Origin: Branchiostoma floridae
Lineage: Eukaryota; Chordata; Leptocardii; Amphioxiformes; Branchiostomatidae
Length of the DNA stretch: 59,556 nucleotides
NCBI RefSeq assembly: GCF_000003815.2
Contig: NC_049982.1
Coordinates: 17,745,548 to 17,805,103, forward strand
Direction: 5' to 3'
A program made the position numbers and the translations under genes. Below are positions 1 to 12,220 of the stretch, piece after piece. The stretch's first letter is position 1, and every line of letters starts with the position of its first letter. The notes under the pieces were generated by a model. It was not told where the DNA came from. It saw only the letters and a list, made by a program, of their open reading frames with translations, and did not search any database.

Positions 1-1501
1 AAAGTTCATTCATTCATTCAATCTGGTCTATTGGCCAGGTGGTCCTCATGTTGAAATGGTCACCTGTACAGGTTTGACAGGATTATAACTTGTTCAATAG
101 ATCATTTTTACAAATGAGATGGTATTAAAGTGTTGAACAAACACAAATGGCTACTGAACATCTCCTTGTCTGCAGGAGACTTGTAACAGCGCCCCCTATA
201 GAATGCCCACTGCAGTGCATGATACAAACACAGCTGGTCCAGAACTGTGGCAAACATGCTGCAGTTGATGGCAAATGTCACTTACCCAGTTTCAAATCAC
301 TTCCAATTCAAACACTTTCACAGAAAAAACTTACTTTCTAATGGCAAACAGTATCCTTATCAGTGCTTTGGCATGTTAAAGACAAACCACTTAAAATCAC
401 ACCTCTCCTTCAATACCAGTTAGAATGCTGATGCAGATAACGTTACACGCACAAGAATTGCAAAGTGATGCCAGTGTAGTCACAAGGTGAGACACCAACT
501 AGTGATGCCTAAATTTCATCAAACCCAATATGGGCTTCTGTTTCTGCAATATTCATTCTCAATTATTAATTTGGCCTACAATTACATGTACAAGACAATA
601 TGATGTCATCTGATACACAGCTAGGTTAAAGCAAATCACCATTGACGTAAGCTCCATTGTACACGGCGACTTATATATGACAATAATGTACTTTGAAATG
701 TTTTCCCAAACACTCTGAGGGAGAAACAACAGTTTTGACCAGTTACAGACAACAAAAGTTAGGTTAACAGGCAGTTGATGCCTGACTGTAATCAAGATAT
801 GGCTCACTCGTAGAAAGCTCCAATAAAAATCAGACTTTCCTCATCTCTCTGGCTCATATTTGTGTGCGATGCTGTGAAATGGAACATCGTATGAACACCA
901 TAGACCAGTGCATTGTCACACTAGTTGTAGTTGTAAGTCATAATCATTACCATTCTTTCCTGTCCCTGTTAACAGAAGCAGCAGGTGATTTCTATAGTGC
1001 AAGGCTACCTTTATGGAGGTTAAGTACTCAATTTCATTTTCACTGACTACACATGCTTTTTTTGGAGCTGGATTTCAGACTTAAGTAGTTGGGCAATACA
1101 ATCTGAGAAAACCCCAGAAAAATGTCTTGCCTGTCCTTTGGCATATAGGTGTCCATTCATACTTTCATTCATTCATGCTTTACCAGATCTACAGTTCACT
1201 TGTGCACAGTTTTAAAAGATAATCGTTAAGAATTAGCACTGCCTATATTATGAAGGTTGTGATCAGCCTAAAAGTGCAATCTTCTACATTTTGTATTTGA
1301 TTCAACTTAAGTTCAAACCATTTTTGCAGTTAAAGCTGAAATAGTCATTAAGACAATTTGGGACAAAACTTGCCATGTGGAATTTGAACATCCCAAGCCA
1401 AAATGAAAGAATTATTGTAAATCTATGGTACACACACAGGAGAGGGGATTACTGTAAAAACCCTCCATCCTACACCAGGACAAGTCACAGTCAGGCAGCC
1501 A
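1..1501. other. 3' flank of the BBOX-type gene, no gene recognised
   Basis: I see no recognisable exon here. Short ORFs on both strands lack convincing composition or splice signals. The stretch next to the stop codon at 1502 probably holds the 3' UTR of the minus-strand dioxygenase gene. ATTC-type short tandem repeats occur at the extreme left and near 1160. Confidence 0.5.
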
Positions 1502-4500
1502 TCAATTGTTGAGGTTCCGCTCTCTCCTGACCACGCCCAGGAAGGAGCGAACCTCGTCCCAGTCCATGTACGCCGTCTGGACATGGCGTCCGCCCTGGAA
1601 GCCGCGCCGGCCGTGCACTAGGCGCCAGTTGTCAAACACCACCATCTCACCTGGGGAAGTATGACACATTAACATAAGATACTGTGCAGTATTTCACATG
1701 ATGATTTTATGAAGTAGTGCATAGTTTGGCTCTACCAAACATGCTCAGCAAATGCCATCCACAGATCCCAAGTTGAATGCAGTATAGATACTTTATACAA
1801 GTACAAGCTACCCATGAAGCACTTACCAGCGTTGAGTTTGGTGAGGATACAGTTGTCTGGGTGGTATAGAACGTCGTCCCACGCCCTCATGGCCCTGTAG
1901 AATGGCTGCACCCGCTCCACTGGGACGTCCATGAGAGCAGAGCGCAGCTGGTTGGCATAGCAAATACGAACTACCTCTCCTTCAGAGTTCAAACTAAGGG
2001 AGACAACAGGTCAATGTCAGTCACAGTTATCAAAGAATGGAAATTGATGCATAAGGGACTAGTAGACATTTCTTCAATTTAATCTATTAATATATATAAG
2101 TGCCATGCATACTAAGTTATAAGTAACCATAACTTTTATCATATTACACAAAAAATATTAGCTACCTGATAATAGGACGTGTTTTCTCCAAATCATAGCG
2201 AATGTAATCTTTGCCGTGCATGGCAAAAGAGACTGGGGTGGTTGTCAAAGCGTGGAAGGCTTCAGGATCTTTTTCCTTCAGCTGATAGGCAGCATGGTAC
2301 CCATCAATCAGCTCATTTTCTCCTCCCTCTTCAGCCTCCTGGACACAGTGAAGCAGCAAAATCTGAAAGAGAGAAAGACATTGTCAACTTTTCTTAATGT
2401 AATACTGAATAGTCACATAAATCATGAACAAAACAGACAAACTTCCTTTAGGTCCCTGTCACAGTATCAATGAGCTTCAGCTGTATTTGTTGATTGCCAG
2501 AAGGTTGCACGACTTTGAAATCCACAAAATTTGAAGGTCATATATATTTTTCAGCTGGAAATCTAACCTTAGGCTATCATATCTAAGAGGGCTTACTGAC
2601 CTGCTAACATAGGCCAATCCCTAAAAATTGAGCAATGATCAAGGGAAGACAGGACGTATACTGCTGAAAATTTCACTTAGAACTCACAGACTTGTTGGAC
2701 GATCGATTTTCGTACTGTGTGACAGTAGCTTTGTTATGATACTACCGGTACTCATCTTTAACGCTCCCACCTATTACCACTTTGTGCTACTGCTGATTAC
2801 TGGCAATGCTAGTTATGGCCAGATGCAATGTTCCCACTCTAATAGTATAAATTTTAAGGAATCAAAAGATGTGATTATGTCAGAAGACAGAACAACGTAC
2901 CCCTGCTGGTGATGAGTACTGCGGCATGTCTGTGTGGCAGTGGAGACGCTGGCCTGTAAATGCCAGGTTACTGGTGTTTGGTTTGGAGTAGACGGAGCTT
3001 TCATGCAGACTGAAACATAGGGAATTGTGAGGGTAAACAGTGCAGCAGTTATGCATGACATATTAAACATTTTACAGTCAAATACAGATTTCTATATCTG
3101 TCCCATTTGTAAGAATAGATTATCAGAACAACACCTCAGCTGCTTTACACCTCAAATGGTCCTCCGACAACAGAGCTAGACAGTATCCAATGCATAAGCT
3201 TGGGTTTTGTCAATCATACATATGTACACAGAGCAAAGACCTTCACCATACCCATAATGAGTAGGTCGCAGATAGGCAATCCTTTCTGCCAGCCTCTGTT
3301 GCTGCCCAACCTTACAGGGAACGTTTCTTGTGAGTGCCAGGCCCACAGTGTCGATGGTGTTGAAGAAGTCGTACAGGGCCATCTCATCCGTCATCAGAGC
3401 ATCAAACTCCACAGGCTGCAGCTTTTCCAACTGTTCTGAGCCCCACAGCTGCAGCTGGAAAGGGATACAAGGTGTTCTTTGTTAGTCTCAGCTGCAAAGA
3501 AATACACGGTGCTCTTTTAAAGCTGGAAAGGAATAGATGGTGATCTTAAACGTGAAAGATTCATTTTTCCGTCAACTTAGCATTATCAACTAGATCTCAT
3601 ACTAACAAAAACATTCTCAATTTTTATGTTCTTCAACACTAGTTAAAAGTATTTCCCAAAGCCCTGTATTGATTGATCTGGATCATCTGATTAATTGTAT
3701 ATTCTAATCTAAAAGAGGAATACGTGCACCTCAATTTCCTGACACAATCATGATGTTGAATGCTGCATGCAGTATACACACGGCTACAGTCTACGCTCAC
3801 GTGTACCTTTCTGCGTTTGGCCTCCCTCCTCTGGTCCCGTGCCTCCTGGGTAAAGCTCCTGTCCTGCAGCCACTGCCAGTCAAACTCACTCCTGTGTCCG
3901 TCCGGCCACTCAAGCTGGATGCTTTTGCCATCTTCATAAAAAACACACAGTTTATCATTTTCTGCACATCGCCAAGTCTCCATAAAATCCCATTATAAAT
4001 GTACATGTACAGTCAAACCTGTATTAGGGGCCACCTCTACAGAGGGGCCACCTGTCCATAGTGGCCACTTTTTGTCAGTCCCTTGGGTATTTTATCTACA
4101 AGTTACCACCTCTATACAGAGGCCACCTGTCTATAGTGGCCAAATTTGTCCGGTCCCTTGAGTGGCCGCTATAGACAGGTTTGACTGTAATAGTATTCTA
4201 AAGAAAGACAGAACAATGTAGATGGCTGATGTACAGTACCATAAACCATGAAGAATACCAACATTGTTTCTCTTCAAACTGAACCTGGGTTTCATCTCAG
4301 AACTTCTCACAATGAAGCCCTAATGCCAAATTTGTGTTTGATCAAAAGGTTGTCAACTGGATGCTAGGGAAGAATAATCTAGTTAGTCTCAGACTCACCC
4401 ACAACTTCTGCTGTGACCGGTGCAATAGACGGGTCGATATCCTTGATCATCACACGGCGGAAACCAGTCATGGCACTGTGACAATCTGGACACTGTAAGG

Positions 4501-6048
4501 TGGTGACAGACGCATTTACATCTAATAGGTAGGGTACAGTAGGTTCAAGGAAGGTGTGCTGTTGGCATAATGAACTATCCAACCATACATGTCATAAAGA
4601 TTGAATTCCATGAAGACCATAGCTTCAAACCTCCAACTCTGTAATGTTGTTGGAATGGTTTACAGTTATTCAGATGGAGGTCCTGTGTTTAAGCCACACT
4701 TATGCATGGTGTGAGAAATACTATGACTAGTATGAGTAATATGGAAATGATTGCATACATCTTCATGCACAAAGTCAAGAAAGACAACAACAAAATTGTT
4801 GAAGTGATTGCTGGTGTAAAACACTGACCTGACAGTTGTCTCTCAGCCACACATAGGGGAAGCTGCTCACCCCTCCACTGGACCATTCCACTTCTACTAC
4901 CCCATCTGAATCCAGCCGTACCTTTTCATGTCAACAAACATAGGAATCATATAATGCATTTTCTTCCAGATGGGTTTTCTAGGATAGAGCATCTTTTTTC
5001 AATATAATAGTCGAACTAATCAGAACTGCCATATTAATTGTTATACCTACACGACTTTCCTCCCTTAACTCAGGTGTAAATGAGTATCTAACTGAAGCTA
5101 GTGGCAGTGGCAGGCCTTTGTGGCCGAGACAGGCCTTAGGGGCATGTTCGGGCATGACGCACCCGCCATGACACGAGTCGGGGGTAGGAGGAACCCCTTG
5201 CATCCTTGGTCGGAAGGATACTCCAAACAACAAAGCTGCATCTGCTGGAGCCGCCTCACACGTTGCATACAGTTGCCCCTGTGAGACTTAGTGCTCCAAT
5301 AGACGAGAGGGTGGAGAAAGAATTGCACACCCCTCCTTCACCATAAAAAGTCATGTGCAGGTCAGGCAAACAGGCAAATGCCTGTCTGCCTCCTCATCTG
5401 TCAAATCGACAGGAGAATAAAAAAAAATATAAAAAAACTTATAAGTTATAGGGCACTCCAGTTTTTTTCACATACAATGTACAAGCATACATCAGTGATT
5501 GCAAAAGTTCAACTCCTTATCATTATACATCACTTTGAATCAAAGTCTTTGATCATACAGGAAATAATAAATAATATAGCTTGCCTGGTAACCATTCTCA
5601 ATGGCAGGCTTAGAGGTGTTTTACTGGCCCAAGTTCTACTACCAGTAAGCATTGGTCTTTTTCTGTCAGCTTGTATTTTCAGCTGGCCTGTCTAATAGTT
5701 TGGGAGCAAAGTACAATATGATTAAAACCAACCCTGTAAAGATGCTGTTATGGTCTGGTATGGGCACCAGACTAAAAACGATGGCTTCCAGTGCCCACGT
5801 TGCCACATTACCTTTTCAATAGCTGAGGCAGTCCTGACACTTTCAGCAGCTGGTGTAGAGAACCACCTGTGCGAGGGTGGGGACACCTCAGCCTTCCTCC
5901 CAGTACATCTCATGGAGGATGCCATCCGGGACACATTGAATGACAGGGCTCTTCCACAGCTAAGGGACTTCATGCTTGTGGTGGACAGGAGTTTAGTCAC
6001 CTGCCCTGACGTGATGATTCTGGCTACTCCTCTTGTCAACAGAGCCAT
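1502..6048 (-). CDS. BBOX1-like: BBOX1-type 2-oxoglutarate/Fe(II) dioxygenase with mitochondrial-like presequence (9 exons)
   Basis: Exons on the minus strand, 5' to 3': 5812-6048, 4829-4921, 4399-4492, 3807-3931, 3252-3454, 2901-3009, 2166-2362, 1827-1993, 1502-1650. All phases join, giving 457 residues. The protein resembles gamma-butyrobetaine hydroxylase, which makes L-carnitine from gamma-butyrobetaine, and more distantly trimethyllysine dioxygenase. Visible hallmarks are the zinc-site cysteines C109, C111 and C114 (VWLRDNCQCPDC) with H154, the HTD iron motif at 276-278, the second iron histidine H421 (DNWRLVHGRR), and DVPVERVQPFY, which matches vertebrate BBOX1. The start ATG has a strong context (AACATGG) and an in-frame TAG 24 bases upstream. 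The first 79 residues are rich in Arg, Ser and Thr and end near RWFSTPAAES, like a matrix-targeting peptide. Joining exon 1 is inferred from a phase-0 GTAATG donor. The BBOX family call is strong; exact substrate is not provable. Confidence 0.9.
4008..4189. mobile_element. Tc1/mariner-like MITE with 15-bp exact inverted termini
   Basis: The ends TACAGTCAAACCTGT (4008-4022) and ACAGGTTTGACTGTA (4175-4189) are perfect reverse complements. The outermost TA on each side fits a TA target duplication, and CAGT termini are usual for Tc1/mariner-type elements. The interior has two subrepeats of a GGCCACCTGTC(C/T)ATAGTGGCCA-like sequence and no coding capacity. It sits in a BBOX-like gene intron. Degenerate relatives occur at 30122-30296 and perhaps near 43880-43990. 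Confidence 0.8.
4922..5811. other. first intron of the BBOX-type gene
   Basis: This intron separates the presequence exon from the exon starting VRLDSDG. It holds a more GC-rich patch at about 5090-5340 with ORFs on the minus strand that match nothing I recognise. The branch-side acceptor at 4922 is pyrimidine-poor. Confidence 0.6.
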
Positions 6049-9000
6049 GTTTGGTGCTAGTGTATCCCCCTATTAGTTTTCAACTGTGCTATTAAAGAAA
6101 TATATAAAATATATGAATCAATCAAATGTACAAAGTCAAGAATTAAAGTCAAATGTAGAAATAACCCACTGCAATCATGTGACGCTGGTCATCTTTGCCA
6201 TGTAGTAATTGCTCAAGCAACTGGAAAGGATCTGGGAAACTGGTAAATTTATGTCATTGCCAACTTTTATTTCACAATGCCAGAAGAGATTGAAATTTGA
6301 ATTTGTCTAAGTTGCACCTTCTTGACTGGAATGATTTATGCTTTCCAAGCAAAGGTTTGCTCTAGATCCAGCTGTTTTTGACATGTTTTCAAGCGTTTGG
6401 CTAGTGGACAATGAACACCGGAGTTGAACCTTTGCTTGGAGACTTAATGATTTACTTTTGAGGGATTAAAGGTCATCCATGATTGCCTTCATGCCCTACA
6501 TTCTATAACCTACTAAAGTAACTGTTATGTGTGCAACCAAACAATCAAGATCAATGTGAAGATCAATTGTGGAAACAGATACCCTGGGCTAAAATCAAAT
6601 TGAGTAAATGGTCATCAAAATAGAAGAGAAACTGTGTCTTCTGAGGGCCAGGGCTATCAACAGTTACTTGGATGACATTCTTGAAGATGACCATCACGGA
6701 ATGAGGACAACATCTACCTTGGGTCCTCGACTGACAGTTCAATTTCGAGGTCACTTTGCCCCACGCCCAAGATGTGTGGTATCAAAGAGATATGACGTAA
6801 AATGGGGGAGGGGAGGGGGCCCGGGTGACACTGTGTGCATATAACATGTAATTTAGTACACAGTTGTGCAAACTTTCTTTAAGGAAGCAGTTGGACCGAA
6901 CCCTTTGGGCCTTGAGCAGGGGAGGATCAAGGAGTAGGGGACACCTGATAATCACCTGATCAGTTCTAAAGCAACATCTAGTTTGAACTTCCCACCGGTC
7001 CACAAATAAGATTTTTTGGTCGATCGCTAATAGCCTATGGTCAGCAAAACAGTCTGGAAACGGATGGTCAACATGCAACAGAAACAAGCTTTCTGTCCTA
7101 AATGGACAACAAATGCATACAAATAGACATGCATTTGTGTTCTCATCTTACCTTTACGTTACGACATACAGACGTCAACAAAACTGCACCATCGCCTTGC
7201 GCTGTGCCCTGCAGGACGGAACGTGACGTTTCAGGTCACTCGGCTAAAGAAGACCAGACCACTAATAAGAGGGGGTCACTGGTAGTGGAAAAAATCACAT
7301 TACGGATAGCAATCATTATATCTCATTTAATAACCGATAGAAAAATGATTTTTATTGTTATTGTAATAATATCGTAATATATCAAAGGCACTATAACAGA
7401 GAATAAATTTATTCTCACAGGCCTTAATGGTTTGCTCCAGTGCTGGGACGTACTGTAACGGCGACGTCTAGCGATTGATAATAGTAACGTTGATGTAGTA
7501 AGTCTACTACTCTCCAAGCATAGCGTTTGGGGGAAGATAATACCCTGGAAACCATGCCTAGCTACGTCGACATTTATGATTCCTCCCCGGAGTGCTTATC
7601 GAGGGTTGGCTGCTGAAGAGATTCTCTGCCGACCCTGGCTAAAAGTCTGGTTTCCTGGGTAGGAAGATAATCACCTTCTTATCATTTTCTCTGTCCGCAC
7701 CGTTCATCCAGCCTGGGGTTGTCATCAGCGACACAGAACAGGTGGACAATCGCGTATAGAGATGACATTGAAAAAGAAGAAAAAGTTAAAAAATATATTG
7801 CATGACTTGCATTATATGCAGGTCAGAAAACTTGAGTAAAAAATACTATTATCCCGCCTTTCCCTCAGATATAGTCTCAGCCTACCAGTTTCAATGGATA
7901 TTGTGCAAATTTTCCGCGGCACTTTGAGAGACAATTAGATTTAAAAAAAGTTTTCTGAAGAAGTAGATACTTTCATAGCGTGACGATGAACGTTTTACCG
8001 TACATCGACTATAAAAAAATATGACAGAAAAAATATGCGACAGGAAGGTCTCCACTGATACCGTTACTGATAATTGTGGGGGCTATTGTTGTTTCTAAGA
8101 TATAGGGTCAGCTGGGGCACACGGAAGACCCAATGTAGTATGTACATACATTGTATTTAGACAAGCTGATCATCTGGCAATATTCACATCAGTAGGTCGA
8201 TATTGTTCCCATCTAAACATAATTGTTTCCACTGTTAGACAAACATGGTTAGTGCAGCATTAAGGACAAACCGTACCTGGAGGAAGGGGTCGCTAAATGT
8301 CGCCCATCGTCATGAATCAGGAGAGGAAATGCCAAACATTTGATACAAAATAAAATGGAAACCGCGTAAGTGAAAATGATAATGTTTACAACTATTTATC
8401 AGAACGTATAGTAATGGATATTCCAGCCATAGTATAATCCGGGATTCAAAGCATTGCAATTCACCCTCTGACCAATGATCTGTTTGTTCCAAATTAAGGA
8501 TTACAGTGAAACGTGCCCCGAAGGCCACCTGCGCTGCGCCATGCGTATGAGAACACGCTTTACAATCCTACAGTCCTTGGTGTGACCAACAACTGTAAGT
8601 AACGTTGACTTCTGCGTGCCTCCACTTGTTTCCCGTTTATACAAAGAAAAGTTTGCGAAAAAGACTAACTGTTGAAATTTATGTCAAATGTGACGTTAAC
8701 GTTTTTGTGATATCTACAAAAGCTGGGAATTTAAATAAAGTGAGTGAAATGTACATGTGGAAGATAAGGCACATCTGTTAGGCAAGGCTGTCGGTGAGCA
8801 TGACGCAGGTCAACGAGTTTCAAGAAAGGCTTTCCAGAGGCTAAAGAATGGACATGTCTGCATACTTAGATTGCGCCAAACCAGTGCAATTACCAAATAT
8901 GTTTTATGAAATTGCTCAGCTCTTTGGGTGTAAAAGACCACAAGAAGAGCATTGGCACGTAGACCGGGGCCAGTGGTCTTAATAAAACAGAGTTTCATTC

Positions 9001-9062
9001 AACGGGCATAGGTGACAAGTAACTGGAGACGTTTTCACGTGTAACATACAGGTGAGAAGAAG
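6049..9062. other. intergenic region between divergent genes
   Basis: The BBOX-type gene (minus) and the chitin-binding/ILEI gene (plus) start on either side, so both promoters and possible 5' UTR exons should lie here. I found no exon that joins either gene and no recognisable protein in the short ORFs. No clear TATA box or CpG island stands out. Confidence 0.5.
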
Positions 9063-12000
9063 ATGCTGAAGTTCATTTGTCTTACTCTCCTGGCGGCCAC
9101 GGCGAGCGGCCAAGGGACAGGTAATATGATGTTAAAAATATGTACATATAGCTATGTCAGCTTGTACTTGCAAAGTACATAACCCTGAAGGTTAGTGAAA
9201 AATTGCACAAGTATTCTTCGACACGCTATTGAAAGAAAAAGGAAACTTTAACACTAGAACTTGGTGAACTTCGTAAACGACTTGTATGTTGAATGCACGA
9301 AGCTGACTCAACAAATATCTACAGAACTACCGCTGCAATAGTCCAATACGCAACAAATTCAAACTTGATATAATGTTACTACATGCAGTAGGTTCTTTCA
9401 CACTTCCCTCCCAGGCTTTCCCTGCGAGGGTCGGGCTGACGGCGTGTTTGCGGACCTGGAGGACTGCACGGTGTACCACCTGTGTCACGGCGGGCGGGAC
9501 TACCAGATCCGCTGTCCGGACGGCTACTTCTGGAACGACGATGTCCACTCCTGTAGACTGGCGGACATCGCGCAGTGTTGCTCCGGTACGTGACACGGTT
9601 ACAGACTGTCTGAAACCCGGTGTCTCTTGCAAACAGTTAGATTCCTTAGACGCCTTCTCAACTCTTTTCCTCCAAGTATTCAATCATGATAAAGGTGTAG
9701 AAACTACTGCAGCGTTGGTTTTCCTCAAAGTTGCCTACATGTCAAAAATAGCAGTCTGAATTCAGACTGCTATTGCTTGGTGCCAAATCTAGATGCGAGG
9801 ACTACACCAGGGACATGTTATCCAGGAACTACGGCAATTGAGACCCGAACACAACCACTTAGCTACCTTTAAAAAAATCAATTAGTGTTGACTGTTGTTG
9901 TGATTCTTTTATGAATGAAAATAAAGTCCTTTAATGTACATTTTGGGGAAACTTGGCTAAGCACGGGTCAGAGCAAAGACATGTCTACAAACAAACGTTA
10001 TAAACACATATTGTATCAAAGATTATCAAAGTCTAGCATGTAGCCTTGTAGGGCTTTTTCTCGCTTCTTGGTATTAAATGGTGGTAAATAACTATAAGTT
10101 TTGATCCTGCGGTCCGTTTCCCCAGGCCAGGGCGTGTGCGAGGCGACGTCATACGCGGAAGACGTGACGCTTCTGGCGGGCAGGGTGCAGACTCTCGAGT
10201 CGGACTCAGCGGACGTGCAGGGACAGGTCAGCAGTCTGACCACCGAGAACACCGCTCTCCGGACACAGCTAACGTCACTGAAGGACAGGACCAACAATCT
10301 GACCGTTGAGAACGTCGCACTGCGGACACAGGTGACGTCACTAAAGATGGTAGCGGCTGGCCTACAGGATCAGCTGAATAACATTTCAGGTAAGGGATGG
10401 ATATACGTATTCATGCATAAATGCTCCCGAATTTGTGTGCATACTTCTGCTAGGATGTCAGTTTTCTCGGGTGCATTGTCAACTTTTGATGCCGTATTGC
10501 CCACACATTTCTGTTCAGCTAGCTTTTCCTACAATGACCAAATCAGTGATTATTCTATTTGTACGCGTTCTTATTGATCTGTATCCCGAGAATGGGTAAC
10601 CCAGGCGTCTTGCAATTGATTCACCATTGTACATGTACTGCTTTGCTACATTGTCCTCGAACAAAGAAACAGTACTGTAGGACCATTTTACGGTGTTGAG
10701 ATGAGCCATTATACGATGACATTTGAATGTTCCAGTGCCGATCGTTCCACGGACCACCATCAGTGTCAAAGTTGTCTCTGCTGGCTTTGACGACCCCGGC
10801 TACCTGGGCGGAAGGGCGGAGGTCTTCGTGGATGGAGTGCAGTATGCCATGAACGGTACTTGTTTCCGACATCATTGTATCAAAGCAATTAATGGAATAC
10901 TGCAGGAAAATTAAGATCCAAAAACGGCTGCTATGTGAGATGTGACGTAACGCAATGGCACAATTCCTGTGAATACTAGTATGTACTCTATTGTCGTTGT
11001 GTATCTATTCATTTTCTGTAATGTTTTTGACGAAAATGATCCTGCAAATTTTGCCTACTTGAAACTGCCTTCGCGTGTTCCTGTAGATCGCTACCAGTAG
11101 TTTTTTTTCTTCAGGCCGTGGCTATAACCTGGTGACGGTGAACGAAATGACTGGCCAGATGGAACATTCCGTACGGTTTGACACTCACGGGGACCAGGCA
11201 GCCGGAGTGGCGCTGCGAGACTTCATCCGCGGAGTTCCAGTTGTACGTATGATGTCGACCTCGTCAATTCATAGGCATCATTTGAATACAGATTCATAAC
11301 GTAGTTCGTCATTTAGAATAGTCTCCAGTCATATCACTGCGAAACACGTGAGGCAAAATGAAAGCTCATCACCTCAGTTGGTAACATGGATGCAGTTTTT
11401 AAGATAGTAGCTCAAATGCAAAAGACATGAAAGAACTACTGCGACGCACAGAATTTTTTGTCGGTTCTTTATGGCGCGTGACTTTGGTTAAGGGGGAAAG
11501 TGCCTGGACGATTTAAAAGTATATATCGACGACATGTGCATGTTTGGCACCGGCAGGGCCGTATTGTGCTGATCGCCGTGCATGATGAGGCCAGTACATT
11601 CTCGGGTGACGCCATGGCAGAACTCAACTCCCTGGGGGCCTTCTCACCAGATATCGGTATGTACCACACATCATTTATGTATTGCGTAGTGTACATAGAA
11701 TGAAGTGCTTGCCCTGTATCTTACAGTAAAATGTATAATGGTAGCGTTAAACTTATAAGTTATGTATATAAAACGTATTTGTCCTCCTAGTACGTGTGTT
11801 ACTATTTTGCTTGGGATATGACTTTCCATAAGTATCCTATGATGACGGGTCATTCATTACAATAACAACCATTTTTTGTTGTTGCTTAATATCGGAATTG
11901 CTTTGAGCAGGAAAACACACCCGTACCATCATGTTAATTCTAACCATCGGTTGTGTTGTTTTCTCCAGCCCACCGCACGTCCTGGGCCATGATCAGTAAG

Positions 12001-12093
12001 AAGGGCAGTAAAACGTCCTGGTTTGTGGAGGACGAGCGGGACCGCTATGCCGGGCCGACTGTCATCGAGGCAGAGATCCCGCTGTCTATCTGA
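9063..12093 (+). CDS. secreted protein: signal peptide, chitin-binding type 2, coiled coil, ILEI/PANDER (FAM3-type) domain (7 exons)
   Basis: Exons are 9063-9120, 9415-9585, 10126-10389, 10736-10855, 11115-11242, 11557-11656 and 11969-12093. All phases agree, giving 321 residues. Residues 1-17 are a signal peptide (MLKFICLTLLAATASG). Residues 20-76 form a peritrophin-A/CBM14 domain with cysteines at 23, 37, 43, 53, 66 and 74, plus an extra C75. Residues about 85-163 are a leucine-heptad coiled coil with a repeated TENTALRTQ/VENVALRTQ unit and TSLK motifs. Residues 168-321 match the ILEI/PANDER fold (ISVKVVSAGFDD, GGRAEVFVDG, RGYNLVTVNE, GRIVLIAVHDEAS, GDAMAELNSLGA). This last domain contains no cysteine, unlike FAM3 cytokines, and so is closer in style to stem domains of POMGNT1 or CEMIP. 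Likely extracellular and perhaps oligomeric. Function unknown. Confidence 0.93.
9747..9774. repeat. perfect 28-bp palindrome in an intron
   Basis: The left arm AATAGCAGTCTGAA is followed directly by its exact reverse complement TTCAGACTGCTATT, with no spacer. It lies in intron 2 of the ILEI-domain gene. It may be a fold-back relic of a transposon end or a dimeric protein-binding site. Confidence 0.9.
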
Positions 12094-12155
12094 GAATGCC
12101 ACCAAAACCTAGATGGAACCTCCCAGCTTCTCCGTATAAATTCCACTTAAGTTGA

Positions 12156-12220
12156 ATTAAACTAAAAGTGACTCAGCAGCAATAATCTCCAATGTCCTGC
12201 CATGATTCCTTTGTTTTATT
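12156..12220. promoter_or_regulatory. back-to-back candidate polyadenylation signals
   Basis: ATTAAA on the plus strand at 12156-12161 lies 63 bases past the ILEI gene stop. AATAAA on the minus strand (12220-12215) could end a long MOB2 3' UTR. If both are used, the two convergent transcripts would nearly abut or overlap. A second plus-strand AATAAA lies near 12726. Confidence 0.4.

Noticed and set aside
5098-5328. Minus-strand cysteine-rich ORF as an extra exon of the BBOX-type gene
   Set aside because: The exons at 5812-6048 and 4829-4921 join in phase without it, and it matches no part of the family.
5750-6076. Plus-strand 108-aa ORF with a CPRCH motif
   Set aside because: It is the shadow of the minus-strand presequence exon of the BBOX-type gene, which has a good start, an upstream stop and a phase-compatible donor.
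10101-10577. 158-aa plus-strand ORF taken as one protein
   Set aside because: Only 10126-10389 is exon. The ATG lies in the preceding intron and the tail reads through the GTAAGG donor.
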